Source: Hydrogenobaculum sp. 3684
Lineage (GTDB): Bacteria; Aquificota; Aquificia; Aquificales; Aquificaceae
Assembly: GCF_000213785.1 (NCBI RefSeq)
Contig: NC_015557.1
Location: 806,001-870,000, forward strand
Reading direction: 5' to 3'
DNA length: 64,000 nucleotides
Positions 36,668-46,200 of this stretch are shown here, in pieces; positions within the stretch are counted from its first letter, which is position 1, and each line of letters begins with the position of its first letter. The notes below the pieces were generated by a model. It ran no database searches, was not told the DNA's origin, and worked only from the letters and a program-made list of their open reading frames with translations. Made by a program: the position numbers and the translations under genes.

Positions 36668-37720
36668 ATGAAAAAAATTAATATTGGAGAGCTTATAGCT
36701 GGTCTTAGCGTAATAACATTTACAGGCATAACCACTGTTTATCACTTTTCTGATGCAGCTGTTTTTTCAAATACAAGTAATACTCCAACTCCTGTGATAT
36801 CAAACACTCCTCCTTCTAGTGCCACACCGATAACTATATTTGGTGGTGTATTAAATGGTGGTGGTGTTGTAAGTGGGGGTGGTGGAGGTGGAGGCGTTAG
36901 CTGTGTTCATAGTAGCACTACTTATCAATACAATGGACAACACGGTTATGACGGCTCGCCACAGTATTTTTATATTACACCAAGTATGACAGCATGTGGG
37001 AGTTTAAGCTTCACACTTTATGGCGCTGGTGGTGGTGGTAGTGGCGTTTTTGGTTATTATGGTGGATCTGGTGGTTTAACTACTGGAGTAATACCAATAG
37101 CTAACTTGCCTATTAATACATTAACTATTATTGTTGGTGGAGGTGGTACTGGTAATGAAGCTGCTGGTGGTGGAGGTGGAGGTGGTGGTTCATTCGTTTG
37201 CTTAGGTACAACTTGTAGTCAAAGTACTGTGTTGTTAGCTGCTGGCGGAGGAGGGGGAGGTAGTCAAAGTAATAATCCTGGAAATGGAGGGAATGGTGGA
37301 GGAGGTAACCAAAATGGTCAAAATGGAAGTGGTAGTTGTGCTGGAATGGGCGGTACTTTAAGGGCTGGCGGAGCAGCTGGTAGCGGTAGAAATTGTACTA
37401 CCGCTGGTACCAGTGGTACGCTTGGAGCAGGTGGCGCCGCTCCTTACGCTGGCAGTAGTACTCCTTTTGGTCAAGGTGGTTCTCCTGGTGGTGGCTATGG
37501 TGGTGGGGGTAGCGCCTGTGGTGGAGGCGGTGGGGGTTGGTATGGTGGAGGAGGCGCAGGATATATTTCTTCTGAAGCTGGTTCTAATGGTGGAGGTGGT
37601 GGTGGATCTGGATATTGTGCGTCTATAGTTCAAAAATGTGGTGGTAGTGTTGGAGGAGCCTACAACGGTGGAGCACCATTAAGTAATGGTGGCAATGGAC
37701 AGGTTATTATATCTTGGTAA
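36668..37720 (+). CDS. Secreted glycine-rich protein
   Basis: The 350-residue product starts with a membrane/signal helix, MKKINIGELIAGLSVITFTG, then a Thr/Pro/Ser linker. A long glycine-rich domain follows, with runs of G and many cysteines. Segments YGAGGGGSGVFGYYGGSGGL, LTIIVGGGGTGNEAAGGGGG, LLAAGGGGGG and the closing GNGQVIISW match the ALK/LTK-type glycine-rich fold found in secreted bacterial proteins. It is probably a surface or pilus-associated adhesin. GAGG precedes the ATG, and a PerR-like box lies upstream. GC content is raised by GGN codons. Confidence 0.72.
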   Translation: MKKINIGELIAGLSVITFTGITTVYHFSDAAVFSNTSNTPTPVISNTPPSSATPITIFGGVLNGGGVVSGGGGGGGVSCVHSSTTYQYNGQHGYDGSPQYFYITPSMTACGSLSFTLYGAGGGGSGVFGYYGGSGGLTTGVIPIANLPINTLTIIVGGGGTGNEAAGGGGGGGGSFVCLGTTCSQSTVLLAAGGGGGGSQSNNPGNGGNGGGGNQNGQNGSGSCAGMGGTLRAGGAAGSGRNCTTAGTSGTLGAGGAAPYAGSSTPFGQGGSPGGGYGGGGSACGGGGGGWYGGGGAGYISSEAGSNGGGGGGSGYCASIVQKCGGSVGGAYNGGAPLSNGGNGQVIISW

Positions 37721-37773
37721 TACAACATAGGCTCGGGTTAATTCTCGGGCCTTTTGGGTTTTGCTGGTTATCG

Positions 37774-37801
37774 TTGACATATCGCTTCAAGATTTTATAT
37801 T
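37774..37801 (+). promoter_or_regulatory. TTGACA-16-TATATT promoter, predicted leaderless
   Basis: TTGACA at 37774-37779 and TATATT at 37796-37801 are 16 bases apart. The -10 ends six bases before ATG 37808, placing the predicted +1 on the start codon. No ribosome site is present. Confidence 0.65.
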
Positions 37802-37807
37802 TAATAT

Positions 37808-38545
37808 ATGGAAACTTTAGAAAATAAAATAGAAGAAATTAAAGATATATTAAAAGATTTTGCCATGGGCCTTCTGAGGTTAGAACATACCACAGAAAGG
37901 CTAGGACAAGAAATAGAAAGAATAGGACATGAAATAAATAAACTAAAAGATAGCATAGATGAGGTCAATAAACAGCGAGAAGAAGATAGGAAATATTGGA
38001 ATGAGCAATGGGAAAAAGTCAATAAACAGCGAGAAGAAGATAGGAAATATTGGAATGAGCAATGGGAAAAAGCTAAGAAAGAAAGAGAAGAAGATAGGAA
38101 ACGCTTTAACAAAGAATGGGGAGCTTTGTCAAACAAACTTGGTACTATAGTAGAAGATATCATATTTCCAGCTACAAGACCTGTTTTAGAAAGCTACTTT
38201 AAGTGCAAAATAACAGACTTATCTTTGAACAGAGAAAAAATAAAAGATGGTTTACAAGATGAGTTTGACGTAATAGCAGTAAGCGATGAGTGTAAAACTG
38301 TATTTCTTATAGAGGTAAAATCAACACCAAAGATAGATTATATAGATGATTTTAGAAACAACAAGATAGAAAGGTTTAGAAAGCTTTTCGATGAGTATAA
38401 AGACTACAAGCTTGTACCTATCTTTGCCTCTTTGAGGCTTCAAGATAACATTATCAACTATCTTACCAAGCACAAGATATACGCTATGGCTTTTAGAGAA
38501 TGGGAGTATATGGATTTGTTGAATTTTGATAGTATAAAAAGCTAA
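37808..38545 (+). CDS. Coiled-coil protein with PD-(D/E)XK nuclease-like domain
   Basis: Residues 1-115 are charged coiled coil. An 18-residue unit VNKQREEDRKYWNEQWEK occurs twice exactly and once in weaker form (AKKEREEDRKRFNKEWG). The C-terminal 115 residues carry EFDVIAVSDE and FLIEVKST, the D..ExK core of restriction-like nucleases in DUF3782-type proteins. These proteins are common in thermophiles and of unknown function. DNA cleavage is not demonstrated. It has its own TTGACA/TATATT promoter and appears monocistronic. Confidence 0.78.
   Translation: METLENKIEEIKDILKDFAMGLLRLEHTTERLGQEIERIGHEINKLKDSIDEVNKQREEDRKYWNEQWEKVNKQREEDRKYWNEQWEKAKKEREEDRKRFNKEWGALSNKLGTIVEDIIFPATRPVLESYFKCKITDLSLNREKIKDGLQDEFDVIAVSDECKTVFLIEVKSTPKIDYIDDFRNNKIERFRKLFDEYKDYKLVPIFASLRLQDNIINYLTKHKIYAMAFREWEYMDLLNFDSIKS
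37964..38071 (+). repeat. Two exact 54-bp tandem repeats within a coding sequence
   Basis: Units at 37964-38017 and 38018-38071 appear identical at every base, and a decayed third unit follows (38072 to about 38119). Each encodes 18 residues of coiled coil. Because synonymous positions are identical, the duplication looks recent or maintained by recombination. Confidence 0.9.
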
Positions 38546-38616
38546 AAATATAAGAATTGTTTATAGGATTTTAACTTAAATAATATTTTATAAAAATATG
38601 ATAAACTAATAAAAGT

Positions 38617-39555
38617 ATGGCTCAGCAAAGTGGTTTAGATAGCATTAGAAAAAGAATAGAGCTTGCTCTTAGCGAAAATTTAGATAGTTCTGTAGATACC
38701 ATATTAAAAGCTGGTAATTCTATTATAGAAGCTGGTGGCAAGAGGATTAGACCGCTGTTGTTGGTATATCTGGTGGAAAGCTTGGGCGGTGATATTGACA
38801 AAGCCATCATTCTTGGATGCGGTATAGAGTACATACACATAGCTTCTTTGCTTCACGATGATGTGGTTGATAAAGCTGATTCCCGAAGAGGTAAACCTTC
38901 TGTCAACAAAGTTTTTGGTGCTGAAGTGGCGGTACTAACGGGGGATTATCTTTACGCTAAAGCCCTATTTTTATATGCTAATTACGGCAACGCAAAGATG
39001 ATAGACATTTTATCAAAAGCCGTTATGAACATGGCAGAAGGACAACTTTTAGAGCTTAAAAGCATAGGTTCTATAATAGACGAAAAAACATATTTTGACA
39101 TCATAGACGGTAAAACTGCATACCTTATAGGGGCTTGTTTTGGGATTGGGGCTTTGATATCAAACTATGAAGAGTACGAAAAATTCTTTAATATTGGTTT
39201 AAAGCTTGGTAGGGCTTTTCAGCTTATAGACGATGCTCTTGATTATGAGGTAGATAGCCAAAAACTAGGAAAACCCTCAAGAAGCGATTTAAAAGAGGGT
39301 AAAGTAACATATCCAGTTATATCTGTGTTAGACAAATTAGACAAAGAGCTTTTACAAAAGATATTGATCTCTCAAAACCCTTCTCAAGAAGAATTAGATA
39401 GTGTAATTGACACAGTTATTGAAAAAGGCGGGGTTATGCGTACGAAAGAACTTGCTTTTAGGCTTTTAGAAGAGGTAAAGCAAGAGCTATCTTATTATTC
39501 TATCTCAGAAAAACTTATGGAGCTTATAGAGAAAACCGTCAAAAGAGATTTTTGA
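38617..39555 (+). CDS. ispB: Polyprenyl diphosphate synthase
   Basis: This all-trans prenyl chain elongation enzyme (312 residues) probably makes the C35-C40 side chain of the respiratory quinone. Both aspartate-rich motifs are present: HDDVVDKADSRRGKPS with DDxxD and QLIDDALDYEVD. The substrate lysine/arginine motif GGKRIRPLL is at about 40. Product length cannot be fixed by eye, though small residues near the first motif allow a long chain. TGaTAAACT lies nine bases before the ATG with no ribosome site. It overlaps the next gene. Confidence 0.9.
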   Translation: MAQQSGLDSIRKRIELALSENLDSSVDTILKAGNSIIEAGGKRIRPLLLVYLVESLGGDIDKAIILGCGIEYIHIASLLHDDVVDKADSRRGKPSVNKVFGAEVAVLTGDYLYAKALFLYANYGNAKMIDILSKAVMNMAEGQLLELKSIGSIIDEKTYFDIIDGKTAYLIGACFGIGALISNYEEYEKFFNIGLKLGRAFQLIDDALDYEVDSQKLGKPSRSDLKEGKVTYPVISVLDKLDKELLQKILISQNPSQEELDSVIDTVIEKGGVMRTKELAFRLLEEVKQELSYYSISEKLMELIEKTVKRDF

Positions 39556-40781
39556 TGGAGCTTATAGGCTATATATTAGGAATCATATTTTTTATACTGC
39601 TTGAGGGCTTATTCTCAGGCTCGGAAATGGCTATCTTATCTTCAAATAAGTCAAGGCTTGAGGCTTTTGTCAAAAAATCCAATAACTCTTACAAAGATAT
39701 GGTTTCAAAGTTTTTGAAAAACCAAGAAGAGTTTCTAACGTTTACGCTATTTGGATACACCATAAGCATAGTGTTTGCAGCAAGCCTTTACACCATAATG
39801 CTTTTTGAAATATCTAAAGATGTACCTATTTTAAAACACGCTTACATATTTTTTTCAGAAACCCTTGTTCTAATAACAATAATATTTGGAGAAATAATAC
39901 CTAAAATAATATTCCAAAAGTACGCCGATAAAGTAATTTTACCTGTTATATTTATTTTGTACAAGCTAAGATTTTTATTCGGTTTTTCTTCTTTTCTATC
40001 AAAAGCCATAAAACATATATTTTTCAAATTCATGTCAAAACCGCACTCTCATGTCAGTAGAAACACGATTTTAAAAATTATCTCAAAAGAGCTTGATGTA
40101 GATAAATTTGAATCTTTAATTTTATCAAATATAGTATCTTTTAAAGAAAGAAGAGCCGGCGAAATAGTAAGACCTATTTATGAAGTAGCCATGATAGAAG
40201 AAGGAGCGGTTGTAGAACAAGCCATATATCAGATGAAGTCTAGTGGATATTCAAGATTGCCGGTGTTTAGAAATACTGTAAACGATATACTTGGCTATAT
40301 CAGAGCTTTTGATATAATAGACAAGGACCCAAATACACCTATAGGCATATCTATAAGGCCTATACAACTTTTTTCAGAGTTTTCATTTTTAAAAGATGTA
40401 TTACATGAGTTTAAAAGAAAAAAAGAACATATAGGGGCTGTGGTAGACGAAAGAGGAGTTATACTTGGCATTATCACGTTGGAAGATGTTTTAAAAGAAA
40501 TCGTAGGACAGATATCCGACGACATTAGAAAAGAAGACCAGCTTTTAAGAGAAATAGCAAAGGATAAATGGCTTGTAGATGGGAGGCTTGAAATAAGCGA
40601 GTTCTCCAGAATACTTGGTATAGACCTAACAGGTGGGCCTTATACCACTGTGTCTGGTTATATAACCTACCATCTTGGTAGGATACCACAAAGAAACGAA
40701 GTAGTAAACATAGGCAAATTCAAATTTAAAATTATAGATAGCGATAGAAGAAGGATATTGAAAATTATAGTAGAAATGTAA
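39555..40781 (+). CDS. CNNM/CorC-HlyC family transporter-like protein
   Basis: A DUF21/CNNM membrane domain (about residues 1-180, four helices, with LLEGLFSGSEMAILSSNKSRL) is followed by a CBS pair (about 195-320: IVRPIYEVAMIEEGA, YSRLPVFRNTVNDILGYI, GVILGIITLEDVLKEIVGQI) and a C-terminal CorC_HlyC domain (about 330-408). Such proteins handle magnesium or cobalt efflux. I start at ATG 39555, which shares its A with the ispB stop; TTG 39552 is the alternative. Confidence 0.88.
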   Translation: MELIGYILGIIFFILLEGLFSGSEMAILSSNKSRLEAFVKKSNNSYKDMVSKFLKNQEEFLTFTLFGYTISIVFAASLYTIMLFEISKDVPILKHAYIFFSETLVLITIIFGEIIPKIIFQKYADKVILPVIFILYKLRFLFGFSSFLSKAIKHIFFKFMSKPHSHVSRNTILKIISKELDVDKFESLILSNIVSFKERRAGEIVRPIYEVAMIEEGAVVEQAIYQMKSSGYSRLPVFRNTVNDILGYIRAFDIIDKDPNTPIGISIRPIQLFSEFSFLKDVLHEFKRKKEHIGAVVDERGVILGIITLEDVLKEIVGQISDDIRKEDQLLREIAKDKWLVDGRLEISEFSRILGIDLTGGPYTTVSGYITYHLGRIPQRNEVVNIGKFKFKIIDSDRRRILKIIVEM

Positions 40782-40786
40782 AATCA

Positions 40787-40814
40787 TTGACAACTGTTAA
40801 TATATTTTTATATT
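40787..40814 (+). promoter_or_regulatory. TTGACA-16-TATATT promoter
   Basis: TTGACA (40787-40792) and TATATT (40809-40814) with a 16-base spacer lie 28 bases before the DUF2892 start, leaving room for the GGAGGTGA ribosome site. Confidence 0.7.
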
Positions 40815-40842
40815 TAGCTTATATTTTATTTGGAGGTGACGT

Positions 40843-41034
40843 ATGCAAAAGAATATGGCAAGTTGGGACAGAATAGGAAGAGTTATATTGGGTATTGTGT
40901 TTATAATCTTGGCTTTTACGCATCATAGCTTACTATTTTATATCCTTGGTCTTATAGGGCTTGTATTTTTAGTAACCGCCGCTATAGGCTTTTGTCCACT
41001 TTATACTGTGCTTGGTTTTAAGACAGGCGAGTAA
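40843..41034 (+). CDS. DUF2892 (YgaP-like) small membrane protein
   Basis: This 63-residue protein begins with a short polar stretch, MQKNMASWDRIGRVILG, and has two membrane helices joined by a short turn, ending GFCPLYTVLGF, the cysteine-containing signature of the DUF2892/YgaP transmembrane family. In other bacteria the domain is often linked to rhodanese or sulfur-transfer proteins. It has a strong ribosome site and its own promoter. The Ttr/Psr-type reductase operon lies downstream, consistent with sulfur chemistry. Confidence 0.85.
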   Translation: MQKNMASWDRIGRVILGIVFIILAFTHHSLLFYILGLIGLVFLVTAAIGFCPLYTVLGFKTGE

Positions 41035-41107
41035 TATTTTATTAACTTTGTAAAAGCTATAAAATTTTAAATATAAGATTTAGGATTTTTTGATTTTCTT
41101 AATAATC

Positions 41108-41120
41108 AAGGTCTGACCTT
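41108..41120. promoter_or_regulatory. Operator-like palindrome upstream of the reductase operon
   Basis: AAGGTC-T-GACCTT is a perfect 6-1-6 inverted repeat in the 212-base gap between DUF2892 and ttrB. It overlaps the end of a looser TTGATT/AATCAA repeat. A possible promoter (TTGTTA, 17 bases, TATGTT) lies about 55-80 bases downstream. No regulator can be named. Confidence 0.4.
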
Positions 41121-41246
41121 CAAAATATAAATAAATCTTTCATATATAAACTTATTTTATGTAATCTTAACTAATTGTTATAAGAATATTACGTCTATAT
41201 GTTATTATTTTTAATAATGGCATTAATTGTTTTGGAGGTTTAATAT

Positions 41247-42086
41247 ATGGATAGAAGAGGTTTTTTCAAAGCCATAGGCGCCGCTATTGGCGTTGTAGCA
41301 TCTGAAAAAGCTGCAGAAGCTATGGAAATACCTCCTATGCTTACAATACCTGGAAGAGAGGAAAACAATCCTCAGTGGGTAGGCCAAAAAGGCAAGAAAT
41401 TTGCCATGGTTATGGATTTAAGGAAATGCATAGGATGCCAAGCTTGCACGTCTGCTTGTGTTATAGAAAACGATGTACCCACAGATCAATACAGAACATA
41501 CGTACCTGAATATGAAGTTGGCACTTTTCCAAACGTAAGAAAAGTTTTTTTACCTCAGCTTTGTAACCACTGCGAAAATCCTCCTTGCGTTCCTGTTTGT
41601 CCAACCGGTGCCACTTACAAAAGACAAGATGGTATAGTGGTAGTTGACAACACGATATGCTGGGGTTGTGGATACTGTGTAAACGCTTGCCCTTACGACA
41701 AAAGATTCATGAACGAAAAAAGTCATGTAGCAGACAAGTGTACTTTTTGCGCTCACAGGGTAGATAACGGCATGCTACCAGCTTGCGTAGAATCGTGCGT
41801 AGGCGGGGCGAGAATATTTGGAGATTTAAACGATCCAAACAGTGAAGTTTCAAGGCTTATAAGAACATATCCGGTAAACGTTTTAAGACCTGAGCAAGGC
41901 ACTATACCAAACGTATTTTACATAAACCTCTACGGAGAGCTTCAAGATACACCACCTACTAACTTTGAAAGCTTGGATGACCTTGCCAGAGAATATTACA
42001 AAATAAAATCTGAAGAGTCCGAGTGGATGATTTTAAAGCCGCTTCAAGATATAGTAAATGTGGAGGATTACAAACATGATGCTTGA
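41247..42086 (+). CDS. ttrB: Tetrathionate/polysulfide reductase-type Fe-S subunit
   Basis: This 279-residue electron-transfer subunit holds four [4Fe-4S] clusters: CIGCQACTSAC, CNHCENPPCVPVCP, CWGCGYCVNACP, and CTFCAHRV with a later CVESC. A Tat-like RRGFFKAIG motif begins the protein, so it is exported folded. It would carry electrons from the NrfD quinol-oxidising subunit to the molybdopterin subunit. GGAGG lies 11 bases before the ATG. It overlaps the NrfD gene by 11 bases. Gene order B-C-A resembles ttr clusters. The name is by type only. Confidence 0.85.
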   Translation: MDRRGFFKAIGAAIGVVASEKAAEAMEIPPMLTIPGREENNPQWVGQKGKKFAMVMDLRKCIGCQACTSACVIENDVPTDQYRTYVPEYEVGTFPNVRKVFLPQLCNHCENPPCVPVCPTGATYKRQDGIVVVDNTICWGCGYCVNACPYDKRFMNEKSHVADKCTFCAHRVDNGMLPACVESCVGGARIFGDLNDPNSEVSRLIRTYPVNVLRPEQGTIPNVFYINLYGELQDTPPTNFESLDDLAREYYKIKSEESEWMILKPLQDIVNVEDYKHDA

Positions 42087-43260
42087 TACTTACCACAAAA
42101 TTTTGGTGTTTGCATCTTCTATAACCCCTTCAAGACCTTGGGGTGTAAATATACCAAACTATTTTTGGACAGGTGGTATAAGTGTAGGTGCTTTTTTCAT
42201 ATACAGCCTTTACACGGTGTTTGGTATAGAAAAATTTAAAAGATTGGCAAGCATGTGTCTTTTAATAGCATTTTCATTTATAGCCATAGCCCCTTTAAAC
42301 TTAGTAGACGATCTAAAACAACCAGGTAGAATGATCCACGTATTTTTATACGGATGGTCTCACTTCCCAACATCTCCCATGAAGTGGGGTGTTATACTGT
42401 TAACCACTTATACGATTCTTACTTTGCTTAGCTTGATAGCCTACTATAGACCGTTTTTTGTAAGCTTATACAATAGCGTTGAAGACAATAGGTTGAAGTT
42501 GGTTTTTAAGCTTCTAACGCTAAATAGACTAGAGTTAACAGAAGAAGCCATCAAAAAAGATAGAAAGATATTGTTTTATCTTGGTGCAATAGGTCTTTTG
42601 TTTGGTATAGGTGTTGAATTTTATACAGGTTATATTGTAGGAATATTGGTGGCTTTCCCGCTCGTACATTTTCCAGCGTTGCCGCTTGTTATGCTCGCAT
42701 CCGCTTTAGTGTCTGGTTCTGGGTTTGTATTGTTTTTTTATCCTATATATCAAAAGCTTATGGGTAAAGAAATAGATAGAGACGATATAGCCGCAGTAGC
42801 CAATATAATGGCTTGGGCTATAGTAGGTGAACTTGTTTTAGACTTATTCTGGTACTCTTTTAGTCTTGCTTTTAGTGGCATTACAAAATATTATATGAGA
42901 GCTTACTTTAAAGAAGACCTTATCGGCATATTAGTATTTGATTTAGGGTTATTCTTATTTGTGCCTATGATTTTGGCTTTTAGTAGATTTAAAAAATCTG
43001 CTTTCTTTATGTTTATAGCTGGTACTTTGGCAGCTTTTGGAGCCTGGTATTTCAAATACAGCCTTGTAATAGGTGGACAAAGCTTTCCAAAGATGATAGG
43101 TGGTTTTCTTACTTATACAATGCCAATATTTGGACATAACAGCTTACAATCTTTGATAGCAAACTGGAGTGGTATAATAGGGCTTTTGGCAGCAACTATA
43201 GCTTTGTTACCACATACAGACGACCTGTACAAAGGCTTTGGCAAGGAGGTTAAAGGATGA
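42076..43260 (+). CDS. ttrC: NrfD/PsrC-family quinol-interacting membrane subunit
   Basis: The start is ATG 42076 (MMLDTYHKIL), with GGAGG at 42062-42066; an in-frame ATG at 42058 precedes that site and is unlikely. The 394 residues hold about nine to ten membrane helices with the NrfD hallmark PNYFWTGGISVGAFFIYSL. This subunit oxidises menaquinol and passes electrons to the Fe-S subunit outside the membrane, without heme. The stop overlaps the catalytic gene by four bases. Confidence 0.88.
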   Translation: MMLDTYHKILVFASSITPSRPWGVNIPNYFWTGGISVGAFFIYSLYTVFGIEKFKRLASMCLLIAFSFIAIAPLNLVDDLKQPGRMIHVFLYGWSHFPTSPMKWGVILLTTYTILTLLSLIAYYRPFFVSLYNSVEDNRLKLVFKLLTLNRLELTEEAIKKDRKILFYLGAIGLLFGIGVEFYTGYIVGILVAFPLVHFPALPLVMLASALVSGSGFVLFFYPIYQKLMGKEIDRDDIAAVANIMAWAIVGELVLDLFWYSFSLAFSGITKYYMRAYFKEDLIGILVFDLGLFLFVPMILAFSRFKKSAFFMFIAGTLAAFGAWYFKYSLVIGGQSFPKMIGGFLTYTMPIFGHNSLQSLIANWSGIIGLLAATIALLPHTDDLYKGFGKEVKG

Positions 43261-46200
43261 ATACTACTCGTAGAAAGTTTCTTTTAGGCGTATCGGCCGC
43301 TGGCCTTGGTACGATGGCTTTAGGATATTTAAAAACATTTAAATACCTTTTTACGTTTGGAAGAAGAGGTGAAAAACCAAGATTTCCCATATATGGAAAC
43401 GTACACCTTCCAGAAATACTAAAAACCAAAGCCACGACAAACGAAAATGGTAATTACGTAATAAACAAAGATTATTATTATGCCAATACCGTTTGTATAG
43501 GCTGCACTACCCAATGTGGAGTACGTATTAAGGTTGATAAAAAAACTGGTAAAGTAGTGAGGGTATTTGGAAATCCTTACAACTTGCTTTCATCAGACCC
43601 ATGGCTTGATTACGATAAGCCTATAAAAGAGAGTATCTTTTGGGTATCTGGTATAGACGAGTCTGGCCTCAAAAACCGCTCTACGGTCTGCGCCAGAGGA
43701 AATGTAGTATTTGATAAGTTATATACAAGATATAGGGTTACAAAACCACTTAAAAGAGTAGGACCAAGAGGTTCTCACAAGTGGGTAGAGATAGAACCAG
43801 AACAACTTATTCAAGAGATTGTAAACGGTGGTAATTTGTTCGGTGAAGGTTTTGTAGAAGGTCTCAAAAGCATCAGAGACATAAATACACCCATAGATCC
43901 AAACAATCCAGAGTATGGTCCAAAATCAAATCAACTTGGTATACTTGGCACCAACGACGACGGAAGAAAAACCTTTATAGTACATAGATTTGTCAAAGCT
44001 TTTGGTACAGTAAACTTCTCTGGACATACTTCTATGTGCGGTCTTGCAATGAGAATAGGTCAAGCAGCTTATTTTGGTGATTTCAAAAAACTCCCTCACG
44101 CCAAACCAGATTTTGACAACACAGAGTATATACTTTCTATAGGTACAGCACCAGCTCAGGCAGGAAACCCCTTCAAACGTCAAGGTAAGCTTTTAGCAAG
44201 AGCTAGAACCGAAGGACCTTTGAAAAAGATAGTGGTAGTAACCCCAACCGCTGTAAATAGCGATAATATGTCAATAGGCGCAAAATACGAATGGGTACCT
44301 ATTTATCCGGGTCAAGACTTGGCTTTTGTAATGGGGCTTTTTAGATATATCATTGAAAATAACCTATACAATGCTCCTTATCTATCTATACCAAGCGAAG
44401 AAGCTATGAAAGCTGCCAACGAAGTAAGTTATACCAACGCTACACATCTTGTTATACAAGATCAAGGAGAAGACTACGGTAAAATCCTAAGAGATCAAAA
44501 CGGTGATCCATATGTCATAGATGCTGCTACAAACTCACTCCAAAATGCCAAAAATGTAAGAACCGGCGTTTTGTTTGTAGACCAGCAAGTTAGTTTAAAT
44601 GGAAAAACCTATCATGTAAAAAGTGCTTTTCAGCTTTTAAAAGAAGCGGCTTTTGAATATTCGTTAGATGAGTATGCTAAAATGTGCGGTGTACCAAAAG
44701 AAACCATCGTAAGAATAGCTAAAGAGTTTACCTCTTATGGGAGAAAAGCCACTACAGATATACACGGCGGGGCTATGAACACCGTTGGTATGTACGCTGC
44801 TTACGCTGTGGCTATGCTTGGAGCTATGGTAGGCAATATGAACTATAAAGGTGGTATGGCTGTAAAAGGTGGGGCCTACGACGCTTACAAGGGTCCTGTT
44901 TACGATCTTCTTGATTACGATGGAAAGGTAAAAACCCACGGAGTCAGAATAGATAGAGCTGGCTTTAAGTATCAAGATACCACAGAATATAAAAATAAAA
45001 AAGCTCAAGGTTTAAATCCTTATCCTGCAAAAGACAAATGGTATCCATTCTCAAATGCCATTGAATCTGATTGGATAGCCTCATCAGCCCATGGATATCC
45101 ATATTCTTTAAAGGCTCTTATAACGGTAAACTCAAATCCAGCTTACGCTCAATCTGGTTTCTCAAATGTTATAGAATATCTGAAAGATCCGAAAAAGATA
45201 CCTCTTTTTATAGCAATAGATCCATTTATAAATGAAACAAGCACATACGCAGATTATATTGTACCAGATAACGTATTGTACGAAGAATGGGGTGCCATGG
45301 CCCCTTGGGGTGCTTATCTTACAAAAATCACCACCATAAGATATCCCGCTATAGAAAGTCCCAATGCAAAGTTTAAAAACGGTGAAGCTGTTTACGCCGA
45401 AAGCTTTTTTATAGAACTTGGTAAAGCTCTAAATCTACCGGGTTTTGGAGACAACGCCATAAAAGGAAAAGACGGTAAAACTTATCCTTTACATAGACCT
45501 CACGATTTCTATTTAAGAGCTTTTGAGAACTTAGCTATGCAAGATACACCTGTACCAGACGCTACAGATGAAGATATAGAATTAGCGGGTCTTACAAACT
45601 GGGTACCTCTTCTAAAATCCATAAACGGCAACAATTGGCGAAAAGTAGCCACAATCATGAGTAGAGGCGGCAGATATGCCCCTTATGATACAGCATATGA
45701 CGGTATATATGTAAATCATAAATACAAGAAAATACTAAATATTTATAACGAAGAACTAGGTAGCACTCAAGATGCCATAACAGGCGAATATTATCATGGA
45801 GTACCAAAGTATATAGAAGGTCCAATATGTGCAGATGGTTCAAGCTTATGGACAAAAGTTGATAGAAACCAATACTCTCTTATAGCCTTTGGTTATAAAT
45901 CAAACGTGTTATCATCACCAAACGCCTCTTCGGATAAGCTAAGAGATATTAAACTTTGTACCTACATAGATATAAACTCTAAAACCGCCAAGGAGTTTGG
46001 TATAAAGTATGGTGACTTGGTAAAAGTTTCAAATCCCTTTGGCCAATACATAATAGGTATAGTTAGAGTAAAAGAGGGCATAATGCCAGGTACAATAGGT
46101 ATAGAACATGGGCTCGGAAGGTTGGCAGAAGGTGCAGATACTATATACATAAACAACAAAAAACTCCCAGCCATGCCTCTACGTCAAACTGGAGTCAACA

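Noticed and set aside
37358-37633. Open frames on both strands inside the glycine-rich gene (also 37413-37628 on the plus strand)
   Set aside because: They result from GGN/NCC repeats that lack stop codons; the translations are low-complexity Thr/Ser/Arg or Val and have no ribosome site.
37731-37757. Suspected terminator with two CTCGGG copies after the glycine-rich gene
   Set aside because: The copies are direct repeats, not inverted, so no stable stem forms.
37964-38119. Possible CRISPR-like repeat array
   Set aside because: Units are contiguous without spacers, in frame, and encode a coiled coil.
42058-42075. Earlier in-frame ATG for the NrfD subunit
   Set aside because: The GGAGG site lies after it and serves ATG 42076.
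44664-45008. 114-residue minus-strand frame opposite ttrA
   Set aside because: It is antisense to a conserved catalytic gene with full motifs and shows no independent features.
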